Notes under the pieces: generated by a model | Told to the model about the DNA's origin: nothing | Database searches by the model: none | Seen by the model: the letters and a program-made list of their open reading frames with translations, nothing else | Shown here: positions 1 through 5,623 of the stretch, piece after piece | Numbering within the stretch: position 1 is the stretch's first letter | How the letters are laid out: each line of letters opens with the position of its first letter | Assembly: GCA_946543095.1 (NCBI GenBank) | Contig: CAMNLO010000129.1 | Span: 1 to 5,623 of the forward strand | Reading direction: 5' to 3' | Length of the DNA stretch: 5,623 nucleotides | From: an uncultured bacterium | GTDB lineage: Bacteria; Bacillota; Clostridia; Lachnospirales; Lachnospiraceae | Program-made: the position numbers and the translations under genes

Positions 1-296
1 AACGCCTCGCCGGGGGAGAGCGCCTTGCCCGTCCAGAGGGTCGTGCCGTCGTCCAGCGTAAGGCTGAGGACGAAAGTGCAGGCGTTCTCCGCCGGGTTTT
101 TGAGGTTCACGGTCTGCGCGGTCCTGCCCGCCGTGAAGTCCATCTTCTCATAGCCCGGTATGGCAATGCTCTCCCCGCTGCCGGGATTTGCTTCCGCGAA
201 CCGCTCCGCCCTGTCGCCACCCGCGCCGCAGCCGGTCAGCGTAAGCGCGAGGGCAAGGACGAGAAAGGCCGCAAGGATATTCGTTTTTCGGGTCAT
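1..296 (-). CDS. Small secreted lipoprotein, C-terminus cut by window edge
   Basis: The reading frame starts at ATG 296-294 and runs open for 98 codons to the left edge. Visible: basic N-terminus (MTRKTN), hydrophobic stretch, and lipobox LTGC at residues 20-23, so Cys23 should be lipidated and the protein anchored outside the membrane. A Gly/Asp/Glu-rich linker (residues 24-40) leads into a beta-rich segment beginning IPGYEKMDF, with NPAENACTF and DDGTTLW further on. From family recollection, small clostridial lipoproteins with this IPGY start and a Pro-Gly-Glu segment after the Trp are found beside secreted adhesin-like proteins; the exact role is not known to me. A weak Shine-Dalgarno (GAAAGG, plus-strand 307-312) lies 10 bases upstream. 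It lies 35 bases after the stop of the upstream secreted-protein gene on the same strand, so co-transcription is likely. An accessory or assembly role for that neighbour is inference. Confidence 0.8.
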   Translation of the reverse strand, partial: MTRKTNILAAFLVLALALTLTGCGAGGDRAERFAEANPGSGESIAIPGYEKMDFTAGRTAQTVNLKNPAENACTFVLSLTLDDGTTLWTGKALSPGEA

Positions 297-331
297 AGGC
301 TCACGGCCTTTCTGCTGATCGTCCCTGGTGC

Positions 332-826
332 TCAGTCAGCCGTCTCCACCTTCGCCGTAAAGGTCACGGTGTCCTGATAGGTGCCTGCGGGCTTTCCGCT
401 GTAATCGTCCACGATGATGCCCATTGTTTTGGTCGTACCACCGTCGGCGTTCAGCTCGTCTGCGTTGAACTCCCAGGAAGCGGGCTCTGCCGCACTGATG
501 TAAGTGCCCGTGGCCTTCGCCAGATTGTAGCCAACGGAATAACTGTCGGAATCACTGTCGTACTTAAGCGTCCAGCCATTTGCGGACGCGGCGGTCACGG
601 TCAGTTTTTTGCCTGTGTCAAAGGTGTCGCCGGAGGTAACCGCCGCGGTGAGGCCGCCGGTGGCGTTCCAGCCCGCCGAGCTGACATTCAGCGTCGAGGG
701 AATCTGCAGGGTGTAGGTGCTGACGTTGTTGTCCGCAAACGCGGTCATGCTGAAGGCCGGGATGAGTCCCAGCACCAGCACAAGGCTGAGCAGGATGCTC
801 AAAAATCCTTTGCTTCTGTGTTTCAT
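332..826 (-). CDS. Secreted beta-rich adhesin/pilin-like protein
   Basis: A 164-residue protein with a clear Sec signal peptide: basic MKHRSK, hydrophobic core at residues 8-25, and a signal peptidase I site after AFA at residue 31. The mature part is about 133 residues, acidic, rich in Thr, Ser, Ala, Asn and Gly, with no cysteine and no further membrane segment. It opens with YTLQIPSTLNV and ends with PAGTYQDTVTFTAKVE, a pattern of alternating polar and hydrophobic residues typical of Ig-like beta-sandwich surface proteins. I see no LPXTG sorting signal, so attachment must be non-covalent, by polymerisation, or absent. The start is fixed by an AGGAGG ribosome site. It is the first gene of a probable two-gene unit with the lipoprotein downstream. 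Similar small clostridial proteins usually carry only hypothetical or adhesin-like labels. WxL-type cell-wall binding was considered, but no Trp-x-Leu motif is visible. Confidence 0.85.
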   Translation of the reverse strand: MKHRSKGFLSILLSLVLVLGLIPAFSMTAFADNNVSTYTLQIPSTLNVSSAGWNATGGLTAAVTSGDTFDTGKKLTVTAASANGWTLKYDSDSDSYSVGYNLAKATGTYISAAEPASWEFNADELNADGGTTKTMGIIVDDYSGKPAGTYQDTVTFTAKVETAD

Positions 827-836
827 CTTGTGTTCT

Positions 837-842
837 CCTCCT
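837..842 (-). promoter_or_regulatory. Strong ribosome binding site for the secreted protein
   Basis: On the minus strand AGGAGG occupies 842-837, followed by GAGAACACAAG... reading into ATG 826-824, a spacing of about 10 bases. It fixes the start of the secreted protein and implies high expression, unlike the weak site of the lipoprotein and the poor sites of the two plus-strand genes. Confidence 0.85.
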
Positions 843-848
843 ATTCAA

Positions 849-860
849 GCCGCACGCGGC
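849..860 (-). promoter_or_regulatory. Compact GC hairpin just upstream of a ribosome site
   Basis: GCCGC and GCGGC form a perfect inverted repeat with only two bases between, or a four-pair stem with a four-base loop. In the minus-strand transcript it ends six bases before the AGGAGG site of the secreted-protein gene. That position suits an mRNA-stability or translation-control element; the function is inferred and the stem is short. Confidence 0.4.
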
Positions 861-877
861 GGCATTGTTTACCTGAA

Positions 878-899
878 CAAATCCCGGATTTGGGATTTG
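878..899 (-). promoter_or_regulatory. Eight-pair inverted repeat in the 5' leader
   Basis: CAAATCCC (878-885) and GGGATTTG (892-899) are perfect reverse complements around a six-base loop, GGATTT. The loop repeats the core of the right arm, so alternative pairings are possible. It lies between the predicted minus-strand promoter and the secreted-protein gene. No T-tract follows on either strand, so it is not an intrinsic terminator. It could be a leader stem in RNA or a palindromic operator in DNA. Confidence 0.45.
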
Positions 900-942
900 G
901 TTGGAAATCCAAACTTAAAAAAAATCCTGACTTTCAAATGCG

Positions 943-951
943 ATTGTATCA
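943..951 (-). promoter_or_regulatory. Probable extended -10 promoter for the adhesin/lipoprotein unit
   Basis: Read on the minus strand this is TGATACAAT, an extended -10 (TGn followed by TACAAT, one mismatch to TATAAT). The hexamer 17 bases upstream (TGTTCG) is a poor -35, acceptable for an extended -10 promoter. Transcription would begin roughly 110 bases before ATG 826, giving a leader that contains both hairpins. Assigned by eye only. Confidence 0.5.
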
Positions 952-1020
952 CATCTATCCTTCACCGAACAGCATCAGAGTTTTAAACTTTTCTGATATG
1001 CAAGTCTATGTTTGTCTTTC

Positions 1021-1038
1021 CTGCCGTCAGGCAGACGG
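1021..1038. other. Small GC-rich hairpin with two alternative pairings
   Basis: CTGCC (1021-1025) pairs with GGCAG (1030-1034) around GTCA. Alternatively CCGTC (1024-1028) pairs with GACGG (1034-1038) around AGGCA. The two pairings exclude each other. Neither strand has a following T-run, so it is not a standard terminator. It may be chance in a short GC-rich patch. Confidence 0.3.
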
Positions 1039-1166
1039 GCCGGTCGTACTCTTCAAATTTCCTTCTGACTGTGTTAGACTTACCAAAAGCAGATATTGCA
1101 AAAACAGTGCTTTCATGGAGGCCGGGATACGGGAATTAACGGAATCTGAACAGTAAGACTACATTT

Positions 1167-4007
1167 ATGGATAAGAAACAAACACTTTCTCAGCGGCAGC
1201 TGCAGATAAGCCATGATCTTCTGATCCTGGCTGTTTTTACTGTTTTCTACCTCTTTTTCTTTTTTCTGGACGGGGCGGTGCTGCATGCGGACTCCCACAG
1301 CTATCTGTATATGGATATTTCCAGGGAGCCGGTGTATCCTTTGTTTCTGGCGGCTCTCAGGGGGCTTTTCGGGGAAGAGAGCTTTTTATCCGCGGCTTCC
1401 TTCCTCCAGAATCTGGTGAACGCAGCCTGCTCCGCTTATCTGGCCATCGTCCTGATCCGGGAATTCTTCGGGCCTGCCGGGGATCTGTTCAGCTCCTCTG
1501 ACAAAGCAAAGGAAACGGGATCAGCTGTGCCGGGCGAAACGGAAAGAAAGCCGGAAAAAACACAGAGCGGCAGCGGATCAGGACCGGACAGGCGGAATCC
1601 TTCCCGCCTTATCTGGGAAGGCCTGATCCTTCTGATCCTCATGGCCCCCTCCCTTCTGACCCGTTTTGCGGCCAGGCGGGGCAGCACCTTTTCCTGCTCC
1701 ATCATGACGGAATCCCTGACAATTCCCCTGTGGCTCCTTGCCTTTGCCTTTTTCCTGGAGATCCTTCTGGGAAGAGGGAAAAAGAAGGTCCTTTTTGCGG
1801 CCCTGACGGTCATTCTGCTCATCGGGATAAGGAAACAGATGCTGGTGATGATTCCGCTGTTTTTCCTGGTGCTTGCATACGCGTACTGGCTTCCCTCAAG
1901 GAGTATCAAGCGGGCGCTGTTCTGCATTGCCCTGCCCGCGGCCTGTTTCCTTTGCGTGGCGCTGTCAGAGCGGGTGTACAACTATGCCCTTCACGGACTG
2001 ACTCTCGGCCATACCGATTCCAACAACACCATTTTCACCATAATGATCTATGCTTCAGAGCCCGGAGACGAGAAATACCTCGGAGAGGCCGGGCTGGATA
2101 TGGCCTCCTATGCGGCAATGGGGGATGAGGGCATCGGACGTTATCTCACGCTTACGGAGGAGATGCTTGCGGATCCTCAGCTGTATTCCTACGGGGAGCT
2201 TTACGGAGATCTGATCCTGCAGGCGGACCGGGAACATCTGACCCTGACCTATGCGGCAGGAGACCAAGAGCATTTCTCTGAAAGCTATGACGCCATCGCC
2301 ATCGGTATGTCCCAGCCCGTGATCGAGGAGTGGCTGAACGAGCGGGGCGTGGAAGGGAAAGAGGCCACGGCTGTCCTGGCGGATGTGGTCAGGGGAGAGA
2401 TCCTGAAAAAAGTCTTTCCGAAAAAGCTGCCCCGGATCCTGCAGGTGTACGTGAATTCCTTTGCCCACGGCATGTGCCTGACCGTTGCCAGGGGCGGAAG
2501 GATCTTTGAGATATACAGCCTCTTTGCCTACGCCGCTTTTGCGCTTCTCATTGTCCTGGCCTTTGTCCGATGGCCGGATTCCCCGGCGGGAGTCTTCGGC
2601 GGGCTGGTGGCTTTCGGGATCCTGGGGAATGTCGCGCTGACCACTTTGGTCATATTCTGTCAGACCCGGTATATGATCTACAATATGCCCCTGTTCTATC
2701 TGGCTCTCGCGCTGCTTCTGCGGGAGGTACTGACCTCGGGAAAGAGCACCCTGACGGAAACGGAAGCCAGGGAGCGGATAGGAGCCCTCTATCCCGATCC
2801 TCATTATGTGGTATACGAGGAAGCTGCTGAAGGGAACAGCGAAGCAGAGCCCTTCTATGATATCCAGGTAGTGGTGCCGGCCTACAATTCGGAGGCCACC
2901 ATCAGGGACTGCCTGAATTCCATCCTGGGCCAGGAGACTACGGCAAAGGTGCTGCTGACCATCGTGGATAACGGTTCCCGGGACAGGACGCCGGAGATCC
3001 TGAAGGAATTGGAGCAGGCGGTCCGCCATGACAGCGGAGAAGGTCCGAACAGCCCGGGAGGCGCTGCGGGAAAAGGAGAATGCGCCTGCTGCGGCGGGAG
3101 CGATATCTATTTCGCCGGCAGCATGTGCGTACAGATGATATCCCAGGAGAACACAGGCTCCGGGGGCGGACGCAACACAGCCCTTCGGAATCCTATGGCG
3201 AAATATTTCCTCTTTGTGGATTCCGATGATCTGCTGGCTCCGCTGGCTTTGGAAAAACTCTGGCAGGCGGCGCAGGAGACAGGCGCGGACATTGTGGAAG
3301 GAAGCTTCAGGGAGTTTAGCGCCGGTGGAGCGGGAGAGCTGAAGGCGGCGGACATCGTGGAACAGGCAGCAAGGAAAGGCCTTATGATCCCGGGGATCCT
3401 GCCGGAGGGGTCCGGGCAGCAGGCGTCGGAGGAGCCTGCTGCAGGCGGTCCTGAAAAGTCCGGGGGCTGCAAAACCTCCGGATCCGCACTGACGCTGCTC
3501 CACGGCTATTCCTGGGGAAAGCTCTACAGGGCTTCCCTCTGGAAATACGTGCGTTTCGCTGAAAAATCCTGGTTTGAGGACACCGTGGTCTTTTTCCTTG
3601 TCTATCCTGCCGCCCGGCTTGCGGCGAAGCTGGAGAGGACCGTATACGCCTATCGGAGGAATCCTGCAGGTTTAAGCTCTCTTGTAAAGACACTGGATCC
3701 CAAGGCCCTGGACACCTGGTATGTGAGCAGGGAGGTCATCAACACTGCGGTGAGAATGGGAACGGATTTCGGCCGGGAGGATCTGCTCCGGCAGCTGGTG
3801 AAGCAGCTGAAGCTGAACGCGGAGCGGGTGCGGGGCCTTGGAGGAGAGGCCGCGGAGGCGCTGTTCGTGCTTCAGTGCCTGCTGTTTGAAAATCTGAGGG
3901 AGAGGATCCCGGAGGGATCCATTGCTGCGCTCTCCCGCAGGGAACGGGCTTTCCTCAGGCTCCTTTCGGAAAAGGACTGGAAGAAATTTGAGGTGCTGCA
4001 GCTTTGA
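1167..4007 (+). CDS. Bifunctional membrane glycosyltransferase: GT-C-like membrane domain fused to a GT2 domain
   Basis: A 946-residue protein. Residues 1-523 form a polytopic membrane domain: helix near 17-36, then a first loop with Asp42 and Asp50 and the motif REPVYPLFL (53-61), further helices near 76-101, 149-165, 184-202, 210-243 and 250-268, a large extramembrane part (about 270-440), and final helices near 452-523. An acidic first loop followed by a Pro-x-Tyr-Pro-Leu block is typical of GT-C enzymes, which use polyprenyl-phosphate sugars outside the membrane. A linker (524-563) leads to a GT2 domain: VVVPAYNS (568-575), VDNGS (600-604), Arg669-Asn670, DSDD (685-688, the metal-binding DxD) and the probable catalytic FED (803-805). 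Hydrophilic low-complexity insertions lie near 103-147, 620-650 (with Cys639, 641, 642) and 744-773. An in-frame stop at 1137 supports ATG 1167, but no good Shine-Dalgarno precedes it. Role in exported glycan synthesis is inferred; the sugar is unknown. Confidence 0.85.
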   Translation: MDKKQTLSQRQLQISHDLLILAVFTVFYLFFFFLDGAVLHADSHSYLYMDISREPVYPLFLAALRGLFGEESFLSAASFLQNLVNAACSAYLAIVLIREFFGPAGDLFSSSDKAKETGSAVPGETERKPEKTQSGSGSGPDRRNPSRLIWEGLILLILMAPSLLTRFAARRGSTFSCSIMTESLTIPLWLLAFAFFLEILLGRGKKKVLFAALTVILLIGIRKQMLVMIPLFFLVLAYAYWLPSRSIKRALFCIALPAACFLCVALSERVYNYALHGLTLGHTDSNNTIFTIMIYASEPGDEKYLGEAGLDMASYAAMGDEGIGRYLTLTEEMLADPQLYSYGELYGDLILQADREHLTLTYAAGDQEHFSESYDAIAIGMSQPVIEEWLNERGVEGKEATAVLADVVRGEILKKVFPKKLPRILQVYVNSFAHGMCLTVARGGRIFEIYSLFAYAAFALLIVLAFVRWPDSPAGVFGGLVAFGILGNVALTTLVIFCQTRYMIYNMPLFYLALALLLREVLTSGKSTLTETEARERIGALYPDPHYVVYEEAAEGNSEAEPFYDIQVVVPAYNSEATIRDCLNSILGQETTAKVLLTIVDNGSRDRTPEILKELEQAVRHDSGEGPNSPGGAAGKGECACCGGSDIYFAGSMCVQMISQENTGSGGGRNTALRNPMAKYFLFVDSDDLLAPLALEKLWQAAQETGADIVEGSFREFSAGGAGELKAADIVEQAARKGLMIPGILPEGSGQQASEEPAAGGPEKSGGCKTSGSALTLLHGYSWGKLYRASLWKYVRFAEKSWFEDTVVFFLVYPAARLAAKLERTVYAYRRNPAGLSSLVKTLDPKALDTWYVSREVINTAVRMGTDFGREDLLRQLVKQLKLNAERVRGLGGEAAEALFVLQCLLFENLRERIPEGSIAALSRRERAFLRLLSEKDWKKFEVLQL
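3990..3995 (+). promoter_or_regulatory. Weak, distant ribosome site inside the end of the upstream gene
   Basis: GAGGTG lies 14 bases before ATG 4010, longer than the usual 5-10. With only two bases between the stop of the upstream gene (TGA 4005-4007) and this start, translation of the GT4 gene probably depends on coupling to the GT-C/GT2 gene. Confidence 0.45.
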
Positions 4008-4009
4008 AG

Positions 4010-5623
4010 ATGAACTTTGTGTTTGTGTCCAATTATTTCAACCACCACCAGAAGCCTTTCTGCGACGCCATGTACGCCGCCCTGGGAGCGGGCTTTGTCT
4101 TTCTCGAAACGGAGGAGATGACGGAGGAGCGGAAGGCCATGGGCTGGGGGGAGGCGCTGCCGGGGTATGTGAAGAGGCTGGATGCTTCGGAGGGAGCAGG
4201 TGATCCCGTAGGGATCGGTTCTTCCGGCTTCGGCTTTTCCGATAGGGAAACAGCTTCGCGAAAACAGCAGCCGGGCACGGATGCAAACGGACCAGGATCA
4301 AATGAGCACAGGTCTGCTGATGCGGAGCAAAGCGGTCTGTCAAATGCAAATGCGGACGATCATTCTGGTTTTGAGGATCATACAGGCCTGGAAGATAATA
4401 CAAGCGCAATCCAGGTGTGTCCCGGAATGGATGATGGTACGGTATGTTTCTCAGCACGATATTATGTAAACTTAATTATGAATGCCGACATGGTCCTCTT
4501 CGGGGATGCCCCTGAATATCTGATCACGCCCCGCCTTATGGCGAACCGCCCCACTCTGCGGATGAGCGAGAGCATCTACAAGGAGGGGCAGTGGAAGTTC
4601 ATCACCCCAAGGGGGCTCTATCGGAAATACCTGGATCATATCCGTTTCCGCAAAAACAGGGTGTGGCTCCTTTGCGCGGGGGGCTACGTGGCCTCGGATT
4701 TTTCCCTGATCCGGGCCTATCCCGGTAAAATGCTGAAATGGGGGTATTTCCCGGAGACGAGGCAATACGATATGGAAGCGCTGATGGGGAGAAAGCCGCT
4801 GCAAGGGGGTGCAGCGCAGCCGAACACAGCGCCGCAGCCGGCAGCAGCGCAGCCGAACGCAGTCGCGCAGCCAAACGCAGCCGCGCAGCAGGCAGCAGCG
4901 CAGCCAAACGCAGCCACACACCCGAATGCCGCCACACAGCCGGCAGCAGCGCAGCCAAACGCAGCCACACACCCGAATGCCGCCACACAGCCGACGGCTG
5001 CGCTCCCCAGGATTCTGTGGGTGGGCAGGATGATCGACTGGAAGCATCCCGAGTGGGCCCTTGAGATCGCGAAGATCCTGACGAAGGAAGGCATTCCCTA
5101 CGATATGGAGCTGATCGGGGAGGGCCCCATGCTGGAGGCCCTGCAAAGCAGCGCGGAATCGGAGGGCCTGAGCATCCGCTTTACCCCGTTTCTTTCACCC
5201 GGGGAGGTGAGAAAGCGCATGGAGCAGGCGGACATCTTCCTTCTGCTCAGCGACAAGCGGGAGGGCTGGGGAGCGGTGCTGAACGAAGCCATGAATTCAG
5301 GCTGCGCCGTGGTCGCCAACGCCGCCGCAGGGGCGGTGCCCTTCCTGCTTGACCCTTTTTGCAGCTCCAATCCGGCGGCAGCGGATCCGATTTCTTCCGG
5401 GATCCGTTTCAATCCTGCGGCAGTGGATCTGCAGGATGGAGAGGGATCGGATCCTTCCCGAAATGGAGCAGGGTCCGAAGGGGATATCCCCCCTGAGCCT
5501 GGCACGGATCGAGAAATGGACAGCATCGTCCTGCCCGGGTTGATCTTCCGAAACGGGGATATCTCCGCGGCGGCGGCATACGCAAAGCAGCTGATCGCGG
5601 ATCCTGACCTGGCGCGCCGCACG
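4010..5623 (+). CDS. GT4-family glycosyltransferase with repeat-bearing insertions, C-terminus beyond window
   Basis: The frame from ATG 4010 stays open for 538 codons to the right edge. It is a GT-B fold retaining glycosyltransferase, probably cytoplasmic. The N-terminal domain begins MNFVFVSNYFNHHQKPF and resumes with ADMVLFGDAPEY (159-170), SESIYKEGQWKFI (186-198), AGGYVASDF (223-231) and KWGYFPETR (243-251). The C-terminal domain starts at ILWVGRM (335-341) and WKHPEWA, then LIGEGPM, and the EX7E motif with Glu418 and Glu426 (EGWGAVLNEAMNSG), which in GT4 enzymes contacts the nucleotide-sugar donor. GLIFRNGD (510-517) continues the fold. Three insertions break these blocks: about 60-148, 268-331 and 448-509. 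None removes a recognised catalytic block. The start is the conserved family N-terminus, two bases after the upstream stop, so the pair is an operon. Donor and acceptor are unknown; surface polysaccharide assembly is inferred. Confidence 0.9.
   Translation, partial: MNFVFVSNYFNHHQKPFCDAMYAALGAGFVFLETEEMTEERKAMGWGEALPGYVKRLDASEGAGDPVGIGSSGFGFSDRETASRKQQPGTDANGPGSNEHRSADAEQSGLSNANADDHSGFEDHTGLEDNTSAIQVCPGMDDGTVCFSARYYVNLIMNADMVLFGDAPEYLITPRLMANRPTLRMSESIYKEGQWKFITPRGLYRKYLDHIRFRKNRVWLLCAGGYVASDFSLIRAYPGKMLKWGYFPETRQYDMEALMGRKPLQGGAAQPNTAPQPAAAQPNAVAQPNAAAQQAAAQPNAATHPNAATQPAAAQPNAATHPNAATQPTAALPRILWVGRMIDWKHPEWALEIAKILTKEGIPYDMELIGEGPMLEALQSSAESEGLSIRFTPFLSPGEVRKRMEQADIFLLLSDKREGWGAVLNEAMNSGCAVVANAAAGAVPFLLDPFCSSNPAAADPISSGIRFNPAAVDLQDGEGSDPSRNGAGSEGDIPPEPGTDREMDSIVLPGLIFRNGDISAAAAYAKQLIADPDLARRT
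4358..4411 (+). repeat. Degenerate 18-bp tandem repeat (hexapeptide DHxGxE)
   Basis: Three adjacent 18-base units (4358, 4376, 4394) encode DHSGFE, DHTGLE and DNTSAI. The first two are clearly related; the third retains only its start. They sit in the first insertion of the GT4 enzyme (residues 117-134), in a stretch more AT-rich than the flanking catalytic sequence. Divergence between units suggests an old expansion. Confidence 0.65.
4811..4993 (+). repeat. Ala/Gln/Pro/Asn tandem repeat with a 51-bp unit in the GT4 interdomain linker
   Basis: Copies at 4892-4942 and 4943-4993 are identical over 51 bases. A diverged copy occupies 4841-4891 and a partial one 4811-4840. Each 17-residue unit is built from smaller blocks of 6, 6 and 5 residues (AQPNAA, THPNAA, TQPAA). 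The tract covers residues 268-328, exactly between the N- and C-terminal domains of the GT-B fold, and is in frame. It would form an extended, flexible, nearly uncharged linker. Identical neighbouring copies point to recent slippage or recombination, so copy number may vary between strains. Confidence 0.92.
5369..5431 (+). repeat. Imperfect 21-bp direct repeat spaced by 42 bp
   Basis: The segment 5369-5389 recurs at 5411-5431 with three substitutions, encoding NPAAADP and NPAAVDL. It sits in the third GT4 insertion (residues 448-509), between the PFLL and GLIFRNGD blocks of the C-terminal domain. The following bases have diverged, so this is either a decayed duplication or two related GGATC-rich blocks. 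Confidence 0.55.

Larger units (their letters stand above)
843..1166. other. Divergent intergenic region
   Basis: These 324 bases separate the minus-strand secreted-protein gene from the plus-strand glycosyltransferase operon and are visibly more AT-rich than the flanking genes, including an A-run at 916-923. I can support a minus-strand extended -10 element, two hairpins in the minus-strand leader, and a small GC-rich hairpin near 1021-1038. No convincing sigma-A promoter for the plus-strand operon stands out: the best fragments (TTAGAC 1074-1079 with GATATT 1092-1097) have a spacer of only 12 bases. No tRNA, known riboswitch or intrinsic terminator was recognised. Open frames crossing the region have no ribosome site or protein-like composition. 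Confidence 0.6.

Noticed and set aside
878..899. Intrinsic terminator
   Set aside because: The stem is AT-rich in its outer half and no T-run follows on either strand. The A-run at 916-923 is on the wrong side and not adjacent to serve it.
818..1156. Plus-strand open frame across the intergenic region, including a 13-codon frame at 1115-1156
   Set aside because: No Shine-Dalgarno, no protein-like pattern, and its start overlaps the secreted-protein gene. The short terminal frame is noted only as a possible influence on the downstream start.
2055..3503. Long minus-strand open frame opposite the GT-C/GT2 gene
   Set aside because: It lies wholly opposite a gene with clear membrane and GT2 motifs. 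Its translation is Arg/Gln/His/Pro-rich with no family signature, as expected from the antisense of GC-rich coding sequence.
4811..4993. CRISPR-like array
   Set aside because: The copies are directly adjacent with no unique spacers, lie in frame in a coding sequence, and encode a regular peptide repeat.
4472..5146. Minus-strand frame with Cys/Gly/Val/Trp repeats
   Set aside because: The repeats are the antisense reading of the Ala/Gln/Pro/Asn tract of the GT4 gene. There is no ribosome site and no domain, while the plus-strand frame carries GT4 motifs on both sides.
5380..5460. Cluster of GGATCC sites as an engineered junction
   Set aside because: The same hexamer and related GATCC strings occur throughout the coding sequence as common Ile/Leu, Asp/Pro and Gly/Ser codon junctions; nothing else suggests cloning.
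4010..5623. GT4 gene as a frameshifted or interrupted pseudogene
   Set aside because: One frame stays open for 538 codons, and conserved blocks before and after each insertion are in the same frame, including the intact EX7E glutamates.

Overview
The window looks like a Gram-positive clostridial chromosome, most like the Lachnospiraceae. The evidence is a Sec-dependent secreted protein, a lipobox lipoprotein, a strong AGGAGG ribosome site, GC-rich third codon positions, and a GT4 glycosyltransferase whose conserved blocks resemble a family I associate with that group. This placement is from recollection of protein families, not from a search.

Layout: two genes on the minus strand (positions 826 down to 1) face two genes on the plus strand (1167 to the right edge), separated by an AT-richer intergenic region of about 340 bases. 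The minus-strand pair encodes a small secreted beta-rich, adhesin- or pilin-like protein (332-826), then, 35 bases downstream, a lipoprotein cut by the left edge (296 to 1). The pair probably shares one promoter (extended -10 near 943-951) and one leader with two hairpins.

The plus-strand pair is a glycosyltransferase operon. The first gene (1167-4007, 946 residues) joins a polytopic GT-C-like membrane domain to a cytoplasmic GT2 (GT-A fold) domain. The second (4010 to beyond 5623) is a GT4 (GT-B fold) enzyme that starts two bases after the stop of the first. It has no stop in the window, so its C-terminus is missing. Together they probably build a cell-surface or exported glycan; donor, acceptor and product cannot be read from the sequence.

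The most unusual property is that both glycosyltransferases carry several long, hydrophilic, low-complexity insertions placed between conserved blocks of otherwise ordinary catalytic domains. All three insertions in the GT4 enzyme contain internal tandem or near-tandem repeats: a degenerate 18-bp unit, a 51-bp unit with two identical copies, and a 42-bp-spaced duplication. The reading frame stays open through all of them and the family signature resumes on the far side. This suggests in-frame expansion by repeat slippage or recombination rather than gene decay.
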